NCBI GenBank assembly: GCA_051453625.1
Contig: JBOZIK010000001.1
Location: 186,717,952 to 186,781,951 of the forward strand
DNA from: Welwitschia mirabilis
Taxonomy: Eukaryota > Gnetophyta > Gnetopsida > Welwitschiales
DNA: 64,000 nt
Direction: 5' to 3'
Positions within the stretch are counted from its first letter, which is position 1; each line of letters opens with the position of its first letter. The notes beneath the pieces are model-generated. The model was given only the letters and a program-made list of their open reading frames with translations, had not been told where the DNA came from and ran no database searches. Positions 36,454 through 46,382 of the stretch are shown one piece after another. A program made the position numbers and the translations under genes.

Positions 36454-37440
36454 AAAACTACTTTCACTTCACCTTTTAATACTTTTTATTTTTGATGCAT
36501 GCCTTTTGAACCTTGCAATGCTCTTAATACTTTTCTACATGCTATGATGGGTATTTTTTTTGATATGTTAGAGAATTCAATAGAAAATTTTATTGATTAA
36601 TTCTCTCTTTATGCTAAAAATTTTAAACAAATCTTATAAATATTAGAGAAAGTCTATAACAGATGCATTTCTAGTGGCCTGCATTTAAGTTGGGAAAAGA
36701 GTTTAGTTTTAGTTAAAAGTGTAATTATCTTAGGTCATCATATTTTGAAAAAGGGGATTACAATGAAACCTAAATAAGTTAATACTATTCAAAACCTAGA
36801 TCCTCCAACCAATGTAAAACAAGTTAGATCCTTCTTAGTTATTATGTTTTTTATCATTGGCTTATTTAGGATTATGTAAACATTTATAAATCCCTTCACT
36901 TATTACTAGAAAAAGAAGCTAAATTTCAATGAAATAAATCTTATTAGATTGTTTTTTATAGACTTAAATGTAAACTTTCTTATGCTCCTATTATAATGAG
37001 GCTAATTTGAGAAAAATATTTTGAATTGATATGTGATACTAGTAATTTTGTCATGGATGGAGTACTTTTTCAAAATATGAAAATTATTTTAAAGTTATAT
37101 CTTACCATAATAAAACTATATCTAGAACTTAAATAAATTATACTATTATAGAGATGGAAATGTTAGTAAGTATCTTTTGCCTTGATACACTTAGACATTA
37201 TATTTTAGGCTTTTATATGAATGTTTATATTAACTATGCTATGATTTGCTACCTTAGAACTAAGAAATATTTGAGTGCTAGATTGATTAAATGGATCCTT
37301 TTCATGTAAGAATTTAACTCAAACATCATTAGTAAAATAAGAAAGTATAACTGTATTACTGATCATTTATCTTGTATTTCTTCTTCTCTTGATAATTTTG
37401 TGATTGATGATTCTTTTCCAGATGAATAATGTTTGTTATA
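36454..37440 (+). pseudogene. Athila-like RT 3' half and RNase H
   Basis: It starts KTTFTSPFNTFYF, then MPFEPCNALNTFLHAMMG. The catalytic YxDD position reads FID then a stop (about 36590). Thumb segments include LEKVYNRCISSGLHLSWEKS and ILGHHILKKGI then PPTNVKQVRSFL (about 36640-36840). The RNase H start CDTSNFVMDGVLFQ lies at about 37035-37075. After frameshifts come EMEMLVSIFCLDTLRHYI (near 37150), then LIKWILFM and SSLDNFVIDDSFPDEQ (37380-37430), the lineage's end-of-RH motif. The first codons follow directly on the family position where the 5' half breaks off, which shows that the two halves were one domain. Confidence 0.88.
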
Positions 37441-38650
37441 TCTTATACTCATCCTCCTCTTTGATATGCTAATATTGTTAATTACCTTGTTACTATAAAA
37501 ACACCACAATATTAGACTTATAGTTAATGCAAATACTTTCTCCATAAAATAGGTGACTATGAATGGATAGAGCCACATCTGTATCATAGGTGTAAAGACT
37601 AAATTATGTGAAAATGTATGCATGATTGGGAAAAATCTGATACTATTCATCTTTATCATAGTGATATTTATGGAGGTCATTTTAATGGATATAAAATAGC
37701 CATAAAAATTCATAACTCTGGTTTTTATTAGCCTAATCGTTTTTAGGATTCTTTTGATTTTACTAGAAGGTGTGATCTTTGTCAAGATTATGGTAGCCTT
37801 ATTCATGCTTAAGAGATGATCCTTACACCTATTCTTGAATGTAAACCTTTTGATTATTGGGGTATTGATTTTATAGGTCCTATTCACCAATCTTCTCATA
37901 ATAAAAATTAATTTTAGTGTTTGTAGATTATGTTACTAAATGGATTGAAGCTATTCTTATTTTTTTGAATGATGCTTGAATACTTCTACTTTTTTAAAAC
38001 TTATATTTTTCCATGCTTTGATTTTCCAAGGATCATCATTAGTGATTAAAAAATGCATTTTATAAATCAAAGTTTTAGGAAACTTCTTTTATCCATTGGA
38101 ATAGAACATACATGGATTTGTGCTTATCATTTGTAGATCAATGGAAAAGCTAAAAATGCAAATAGAGAAATTAAGAAAATGTTGTAAAATATTGTCTCTA
38201 GTAATAAGAAATCTTAGGCTTTTAAGCTCAATGATATTTTTTATATTTACTCTACTACTTGGTGTAATTCGTTTAATTTTTCACCTTATGAACATCTGTA
38301 CAGAAGAGTTTGTATTTTACCTATTGATGCATGTTATAACTCTTATTGTGCTTCTCATAAAATTAATCTTGTGGACCTTCATAAGAACCTTAAATATAGA
38401 TTATCCAATTTAGACCACCTTGATGAAAAATATACTTATGGTATATATTATTAATTAATTTACAAATCCCAATATAAGTTCAAACATGATAGAAATTTAC
38501 TTCATAAAAAGTTTGAAGATGGTTAACTTGTCCTTTTATAAAATACTAAAATATATATTTTAAATAACAAGTTAACTTCAAAATAGTAGATTCTTATATT
38601 ATAGATAGAGTACATTCTAATGGCTCTATTAATATTTCTATCTTACACTA
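37441..38650 (+). pseudogene. Athila-like integrase pseudogene
   Basis: The segments follow the family order. YANIVNYLVT (about 37465) leads into the zinc-binding region near 37660-37790, with HSDIYGGHFNGYKIA and CDLCQDYGSL. The first catalytic motif DYWGIDFIGP at 37851-37880 keeps its Asp (37867-37869). The second, IIISD (Asp at 38044-38046), is kept but followed by a stop. The third, NGKAKNANREIK, has Glu changed to Lys (38152-38154), a G-to-A change. The C-terminal GPFxV-like and KVNGQWLKLYK segments occur to about 38690. The long minus-strand frame at 37363-37899 is antisense shadow, not a gene. Confidence 0.88.
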
Positions 38651-38882
38651 AAAAGATTTATAAAGTTAATGGATAATGGTTAAAACTATATAAAAGATCT
38701 TTTGATGCAACCATGAACATGGTAGAAGCACTTGTTTTGGAGATTATCTTGATGAGGAGAACTTCCACCCCATTATTATTTGAATTATTTCTTAGCTTAT
38801 TTCTTTGTTGAATGTTATGATGTTACTTAATCATCTTTTAAACTTGACTTATGTGTTTCTTTATGAAGTTTTCACGACTAGT
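38651..38882 (+). other. Athila-like 3' non-coding region, left part
   Basis: Sequence after the integrase stop, interrupted at 38883 by CACTA-2. The remainder of the element appears to resume near 63366. Confidence 0.5.
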
Positions 38883-39190
38883 CACTACAAGAAATACAAG
38901 CTTTTAAGGCATTTCTAAAACACCTTAAACGTCTTAAAAAACCCCATAAATACTTTTATGATGTTTCTTCACAAAACACTTTAAAAAACCTCACCTTAAA
39001 AGGCCAATAAGCTTTTAAGGCATTTCTAAGGCATTTTAATAAAAATGTAATAAAAGATCTTTTGTGGGGCTTTTTTCGAAGAAAAACCTTAAAAGGCCTT
39101 TTGAAGAATTTTTCCCTTTCCTATAAATCCATCAAAGATATTTTAAGATGTTTTATCAAATAAATGCCTCAAAAGGTATCACCTAGAAAA
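38883..39190. repeat. CACTA-2 left terminus and subterminal array
   Basis: CACTACAAGAAATACAAGC starts a block with repeated TTTTAAGGCATTTCT and ACCTTAAAA-type words in both orientations. The terminus is the best preserved CACTA end in the window and served as reference for the others. Confidence 0.85.
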
Positions 39191-40195
39191 AAATAATAAA
39201 ATAAATGCCCTTGAGGTGCAATTAGCATATCCCTAAATCATGATGTGGTCCTTCAATTAGAGTTTTTTTTGGTTGATTTGTATGAAAATAAATAAAAGGA
39301 TAGCTAAAAAATTATTTTTAAGTAAGGTCAAAGATGAACATGTCTTTTTTAAACCTTTTATTTAAGGCATGTTTTGAACTTGCTAGTTTATGTTAATTCC
39401 AATTCCCAGTAGTGATAATTCCATGTTGTGTGAAAACTATAGGTATAATAAGACCTATCATTATAAGGGTTAGTGTGTTTCAGATGAAACAGACTCTATC
39501 AAATTCATTAAGCTAGTAATATACTTAACATTGTAAAGTTAAATGACTTAAACACAATAAGACATATGATGTTAATTAATTTTCTTAAATTATTGTAGAT
39601 CTCTATTATCAATAACAACTTTGATAACAATTAGAATGTGAGGAAGTTCAACCTTAACATAGTCCTCTCACTCCACATTGAATGAATTTCTATTAAGCAT
39701 CCTGCTCAAAACAAAACAAGAATAAAAGTTTTCATGCTTCACATCAAGGGCAAACAAGTGTCAAGAACCACAAGAAAATACATAGTACAGGAAATAATCA
39801 CAGAGCCTTTAGATTTTTAACTTCTATAATGGTTATGAAGATAGATCCATAGAATTTGTTACCATAAAATAGTTTTCATTCCATGTAAAATCACAATAGT
39901 AAGAAGATGAATATGAATATAAAGATGACACACATTAAAAAATTATTTTATTTTTGATATATCCTGATGACATAGTAATAAATATTATTTTAACTTATAT
40001 GTGTCTTAGCATCATTTTAGGACTAAATAGTGTAGAAGCTATGAAACCCATAAGCTTGTTATAACTGAAGTTAATATAGCACAAACACGTAATTATAAAA
40101 ATAACTATTATCTATATAAATATTAGTCAATAGTTAATACAACAAAGAAGAATTTATGTTAAATTCCAAACTTCTCATAATGTTATATTTATAGA
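39191..40195. other. CACTA-2 interior, unassigned
   Basis: No domain was firmly recognised. Minus-strand frames may contain further decayed exons of the LRR kinase seen at 40199-40611, for example around 39840-39720, but the match is too weak to claim. Confidence 0.4.
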
Positions 40196-40198
40196 AGC

Positions 40199-40615
40199 CT
40201 ATCTAATCTAGATCAAGTGCTATTTGAAATGGGAAGGGTTCTTGTAACTTAATTGTCAGAAATATCAAAATAAGTAAGGATTTATATGTTACTCAAAGTT
40301 CATGGTATTATCGTTATCAAATTATTTGAATTCAATGCCCTATGAAAGACAAAATGGATAAATTTTGGTTCTTGCCTTCTTGTAAATAATATGTTGAATA
40401 TTTTTTATAAACATAGGTAAATGACATTTGAATTTTAAGTCTTTCATTATTTAATATAAGATAACATAACCAAAACATTCATGATTAACCTCTTAAAGAA
40501 AGGAATAAACTAATTAGTATACAACATGGTTTCTTAGTATATGCTTTACTCTTATAAGAAATCAAGATTAACTAAGTTTCCAAGTTCTTCTGCAATAGTT
40601 CCTGTAAAATTGAAA
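40199..40615 (-). pseudogene. captured LRR receptor-kinase exon fragments
   Basis: Two minus-strand blocks match consecutive leucine-rich repeats. Block one (about 40557-40611) reads NFTGTIAEELGNLVNLDFL. Block two (about 40199-40345) follows an AG acceptor-like site and reads ALNSNNLITIIP, then TLSNI and LTYFDISDN, then RTLPISN, with stops where the repeat has E, T and Q. The phase and 24-residue spacing fit plant extracellular LRRs. The SNNLTGxIPxTLxNLxNL then FRISDNxFTG pattern resembles LRR kinases of the malectin-bearing VIII-2 group, which is an inference. No kinase domain was found. The fragment lies inside a transposon, downstream of its own genes on the same strand, so it is probably captured host DNA. 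Confidence 0.68.
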
Positions 40616-40817
40616 CTAATCAAAGTATTGAGCATGAAAACATATTTCAATTAGTATGAATATCATATTAAAATTAAATAGAAAGTTTAAAAAGTATTTT
40701 TTGAGAGTTACTGACCATGCCAACTACTTATATATATATGTAATCCATATTGAAATTAAACAATAAGAAAGTATTATTAACATCTTATTATATGCCTGTA
40801 ATATTTTCTAATAGAGA

Positions 40818-40917
40818 NNNNNNNNNNNNNNNNNNNNNNNNNNNNNNNNNNNNNNNNNNNNNNNNNNNNNNNNNNNNNNNNNNNNNNNNNNNNNNNNNNN
40901 NNNNNNNNNNNNNNNNN
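40818..40917. other. assembly gap, exactly 100 N
   Basis: Both sides carry nearly the same sequence: TTAACATCTTATTATATGCC at about 40777 and again right after the gap. The gap probably hides or creates a tandem duplication. Confidence 0.97.
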
Positions 40918-41424
40918 TTAACATCTTATTATATGCCTATAAAATTTTCTGATATAGATATCTCATGCAGATATACATTTTATAACTTTATTTTCTTTTG
41001 TCTTTTTCTTCAAGCATCACCGAATCTGCTTCCTACAAGTTGAAAAATGAATTAGCATGCATTGTTCTCTTTTAGTAAAGTAATCATGATTAAAAAAAAG
41101 GCTCTATAAAGAAAAGTACAATCAAATGAAGTATCAAGTGTTATCATACATTAATCATGCTAGAATTAAAAATGAAGTGGATATTTTTGCTTTAAATCAA
41201 TAGTGATATTAATTTGATGGAATATTTCTTGTTCATTTAGAATAATTATCAATTTTTAAATCATCAGAATGCACATTGGTTGATCACAGATTCATTAGCA
41301 AAAAACATATGAATAAAAACTTATAGCAGGCCTCAATATTCTTACCTTAAAGAGTTATAGCTTATATTACTCATGATTCAAAAGTAAAAGTAGAATTTAG
41401 AATTTTCTCTCTCTTCTCATTCTT

Positions 41425-41565
41425 TCCCAAGGCTTTTCCATGGAACCTGCATCAAAGTTTAAAAACAAAGAATGAATTTTTACATCATAACCTCTAAAGC
41501 CATGCACAAAATTAATAACCATAAATGATATTCTTACACTAAGAATGAAATGTTGATGTTAGATT
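41425..41565. repeat. direct repeat A, copy 1
   Basis: AAGGCTTTTCCATGGAACCT and the following about 130 bp recur at about 43288-43420 (roughly 80 percent identical by eye). Read on the minus strand, the copy contains a TTTGATGCAG splice-acceptor-like site before a short frame. Confidence 0.8.
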
Positions 41566-43284
41566 TGAATTTTTTCACATTATTGTAAATTGTGCATTTG
41601 ATGACTATATCTTAAGTCCAAGGCAATATTATCAAATACAATTTTAAGTTCATCATTTATAAATGCATAAAATGGTAAATTCTATTTAATAACAGTTACA
41701 ACATCATTGAAAACCAAATTTAAATAGAGCTAAAGGACTATTTACATGATAGTTAACACTTACATTTGAAACAAGGGAAAATAGCTTTTATATACCTTGG
41801 CTTAATCATATATGTGGTGGTCAACTTGCATGAAAATTATTGAAAAGAGTTTGTTTCACAACGTTGCCTAGTTTATGTATTCTTAGCTAGATGATTTATT
41901 TAAAAGGGAGAGTTATTCTAATTTCTTTAAAGGACTACCTAGTATCAACATGTAGGTGCATAAGACTCAAGAGTATCTTCTTTCATGATTAAGAAGGCTA
42001 TTTTGTAAACATTAGTAAAGATATTCATTTACCTAGTGATGAAGATTTACAATAGCTAGCACTAATATTAACAAATGCAAAGTGTTGTACACTTGTCAAT
42101 ACTAGTAAAAGCTCTAGCTTAATCCCTCATTCTAGTTTAGGTACTCTTTCAAGATCATAAATAGCCTAATCATTGAAATGATAAGAAAGTATTCCTAATT
42201 CCAATTCTCATCAAAAACCTATGTTGCAAATAGTTAGTTCTTCTATTACCATATCATCTTCAAGTTGCAATAGCTTAATGGCCCTCTACCTAAATATAAT
42301 AGTCACCGTTTAAGGACTTGTAGAATTAAATAGTTACAAGGAAGAAGCAATTGATGCCCTTGTGCTTAATGAAGGGTTTGTAATGACTAAGAGCAATGTT
42401 TTTAATTATTCTTTCAAAGATTACAAAGGAAAGTAAAAGATGTGCTGATATGAAAAAGCTTTTTTTTTTTTTTAAAGGATTTAGCATACTAGTCAAATCT
42501 ATAAATTTGTATACAAATCTTGATAGAGTAAAGATAAGCATTTGAAAATGCTGCAAGCTATTAAACAAATCTATGAATAAAAGTGATCCAAAACTAAATG
42601 AATCATAGGTTGAACAACTTCTTCAAATAGTGGAGGTACTAAGAAAGAATTATCCTAATGAACATTAGTTGCATTTAATTGGTCTTATTTATGAATTGGA
42701 AAAAGTTTTTCTATACCCTAAGTTAAGCAAATTATCTTAATGAGTAGTCCCTTCCTAGAGTGCTACGAACTGCACTGGTTGTACTTATTACATCTATACC
42801 CGCATTATCAGATTGTACATACATTCATCAAATTCGAAAATAAGGATTAATTTTAACTCTATTTGTTTAAAAAAATTGGATTTGATTTTATCATGTTCTA
42901 ATCTAGTTATGATGAAATCTAAACCTCGTCTTTTTAAAACTTTAGCATTTATCTAGATCTAGTATTTTTGGATCTACCTATTTTGCATTACATGATTAAC
43001 TATAAATAGGCAAATAATCTATAATTCAAAAGTGGGTGAATACATAAGAGAGAGGTAAGAAAAATAAAGGGGTACAAGTTGAGAAAGAAGTGAGTAAGAA
43101 TTAGAAGTTGCAACTCCAACATACTATGAGAAGGCTATTGAAAGGGATATAATAATTTGTTCTTGTTATTCTATTTTACGACTTTTTGTTATGTATGAAA
43201 TCAGAAAAAAGAAGTGTGACTTAGAAACAGAGAGTTTAGAATTTATAATTTGTTATTGTTACTTATCTTTATTTTGGTTCTTTT

Positions 43285-43420
43285 TCAAGGCTTTTCCGTG
43301 AAACTCATATCAAAGTTTGAAAACAAAGAATGTACTTTTACATTATAACCATTGAAGTCATGCATAAAACTAATGATCATAAATGAGATGCTTAGAACTA
43401 TAAGATGTTAGATAAATTTA
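43285..43420. repeat. direct repeat A, copy 2
   Basis: Second copy of 41425-41565, about 1.86 kb away in the same orientation. The acceptor-like CAG has become TGAG here. Confidence 0.8.
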
Positions 43421-45840
43421 AGTGTAACTTAATATCCATGATAAATGTATATGACAACACATTAATTTCTAAAGTAAGATAACTTTTAGATGTGATCAGT
43501 CCTCATCCTAACCACATAGCAAAGAAACAAATAAACAATGCTATTCAAGCTCTTATACTTAATGCAGCTCTAACCATTGCAAAGGATTTTATACTAATTT
43601 CTTTTAATAATACATATCCAAGAGTTTAGGAAAAAATAAAAATAAATACAGTTATCAAAATAAATATTTTTAATGGAAAATCTCTAAAGCTTTTGTGAAA
43701 TATCTTTCTAATAATTTGCTTCAATTAGAAATGATACAACTCTAAAATCAATCATACTATGTATACATTAATAGGGATTGAGATTTAGTTACATAGTGGC
43801 ATTAATAACCATAATCCAAAACCATAAATACAAGCTTTAGCAAAGAGTGAAGGATGCTCTTAAATACCTTGAGTGTCATAAAACCTAGAAATCTAGTTTT
43901 AAGAATAATAAGAAGATTCAAGGCATTCAGTGCATTTGCTTTAAGCTATAAATCTTTTAATGCAACATCACCTGAAACGATGTTAAGAATAAAAGACAAG
44001 TAAGCTATAAAGTCATCAAATAAGAAAATGAAAGAAAAGGAAGAGACTTAAGAAGACATCTCTTAATAGAATTTAGATTTTGGAAACATAATGTATATCT
44101 TGAGGTAAAAAAGAGTCCTGATTCTTGAGCTAGTAATGTATTAATAACTAACTCCTTAGTTCATCAATAAACTATGAACAAAGAAATTAAACTTCCACTT
44201 CATACAATATGAAATGAAAAAAGATCTATGTAATGTCAAGTCTGCATTTTTATTTGACCATAAATTTTCCTTGAGGTGAAGATTCGAACAAAGAATTTAT
44301 GCACATTCTTGACAATGATAATTAGTAAAATCAATTATGATTGAAAAACAAGTGAAGGTATATCAAAAAACAATCAAATAAGCCAAAGGTAAAAGATAAG
44401 CATTTTTCTAACCCAAAATCTAAACCTGTAGGCATCACCTTAATTGCTAGGATTCAATTGGAATCATGCAACTGATGAATAAATTTAGATGTATGTTTTA
44501 TGCTCATGGATGTTTGCAAGTATGAATACCAATAAGGATTTAACTTTCATGTGTATGCATTCAAGCCTATTGATATACATTTGTAACAACATGGATCAAA
44601 CCTAGAAAAATAACAAACAATATTTCAATGATGTTACAACAAGCTTCATACTATCATGAACATCCAAGTTGGTCCAGAGGTAATGGACATGCGATCTTCA
44701 TAAATTAAAATCTAAAGCAAACATGAAGAATGTCTTAGAAAATAAATGTGGGATCACAAAAAAGACATTTATGTTATAATATAGAATCAAATTTATATTG
44801 TAATTCTATTTATAATATAGAAGAAAACAGAGATAAATCACACCTATCATAGTAATATGTCTTCAAATTATTTAGTAATTTAGGTGTTGTGAATCATTCA
44901 AGAGTTTCTTATAGTGATTTTATATTACCTTTTATATTTACAGTAAGGAACATCATCATCTTTTTATACCACTTAAAAACATGTTGGCACTTCAAACTCT
45001 TGATCTGCAATTTGAGCTGAAATTAATAATCTATCTATCTATAAGCATTATTTTCTAATTATTAAATTAATATATAAGGTAGCAAAGTTTTTGTCCAAAT
45101 AACCTCATATATCTTTGGCACAAATAAATATACCATTATGTAGGAAAAGAGATCATTACTCTTGATAGTAGATACTCACAAAATATCTATTGTACAAATG
45201 TTATTTCCTGTATGAAAAGATCAACCGCCCTTTCTTTACTAGCTTTAGAAGGCATACTCATTGCATTGTATCAATAGAAAATCTGAGAAGACAATATAGA
45301 ATCATTAGACTATATATTAGAATTTGCAATAAGGAAAGAATAACATTGTGTTTAAATGTATTACTCAAAAAAGTTTCTTATAATTAATTGAATGGAAGAG
45401 AGGAAAAGTAAATCTTTATGGCTCCAAGCCTAAACATAGTTTATAGACAAATAGAAATATCCATCTTAAAATCTCATGGATATCTTTTACCCTGCCAAAA
45501 CTAAGGTGATGGCTAATATTCTTTATTTTTGATAATATTCTAATAGGTTATATGACACCTCTTCCTTCATGCATCCTTTCAATCAGATGCTCTAGCTCAT
45601 ACATAAAACACCAGTTGACATGTAGAAATATGAAACAGTTAAGAGAACTTAAAAATAAGAAAAACAAAGCATGCTTACACTCTATGAAATCCTTTAATAC
45701 ATTTTCTAAGAGTAAGTTGCAACAGGAGGTAGTGTACCTTCTTATAAACAATAGAAGAGGAAAATAACATGGTATTCCATATATATGGAATAAGTGTATT
45801 CATACTTATAGTCTGTCCATCAACTAATCAAGCACTTAAA

Positions 45841-46010
45841 ATTTTTCTTTAAATTAATAACTAATATTTATGAAATAAATTTCTATAATTGCTAGATTTC
45901 ATTAATTTTGGATGCAACATTGGCAAGAAATATTTTCAAAATCAAATTTTAAAGTAGGACACTGGGTTCATCAACACCTATGAGTTACATGAAATATTAA
46001 CAAAGAATTG
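45841..46010. repeat. direct repeat B, copy 1
   Basis: Starts ATTTTTCTTTAAATTAATAA and is matched by 46115-46262 with small indels; a local duplication about 270 bp apart. Confidence 0.78.
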
Positions 46011-46114
46011 ATATATATGTACTAGAGACTAACATACATGCATTTCTTTCTTTTTTCTTTTATTTGTGTCCATTATAATCTAGATTTATGCAGATGTTCA
46101 TCAATGCTAGTAAA

Positions 46115-46262
46115 AATTTCCCTTCAAATTAATAACCAATATTTATTTAATAAATTTCCAGAATTACTAGTCTAATTAATTTTAAATGCAACATTAGCAA
46201 ATAATATTTAAAAAAAAATCCTTCAAAGTGGGCTATTAGGTTCATTAACATTTGTGAATGAA
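46115..46262. repeat. direct repeat B, copy 2
   Basis: Second copy of 45841-46010. It lies just below the 3' end of the second transposase-type ORF. Confidence 0.78.
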
Positions 46263-46382
46263 ATAAGTACATCTATGGAAGAAAGATCAATCTTTACATT
46301 GAACAACTACCCAAGACATAAGTCTTTCATGGTTTTAATATTTTAGAAATTCTCAAAAAAGATTACACTATCACATAAACTA

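Larger units (their letters stand above)
40918..46380. other. CACTA-2 interior with internal repeats
   Basis: No complete domain was recognised. Short minus-strand pieces with splice-acceptor-like borders (for example near 41030) could be further LRR-kinase exons. Two pairs of direct repeats are listed separately. The T-run at 42460-42473 and frames such as 45190-45387 look non-coding. Confidence 0.45.

Noticed and set aside
37363-37899. 178-codon minus-strand ORF
   Set aside because: It is antisense to the Athila-like integrase, whose sense frames are clearly recognisable. The opposite frame is open by composition.
38120-38413. 97-codon plus-strand ORF
   Set aside because: It is an alternative frame of the integrase pseudogene, whose segments (NGKAKNANREIK and later) are read in another frame.
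45548-45767. Overlapping open frames on both strands
   Set aside because: Both are open over the same 200 bp with no domain match, typical of composition-driven chance ORFs.
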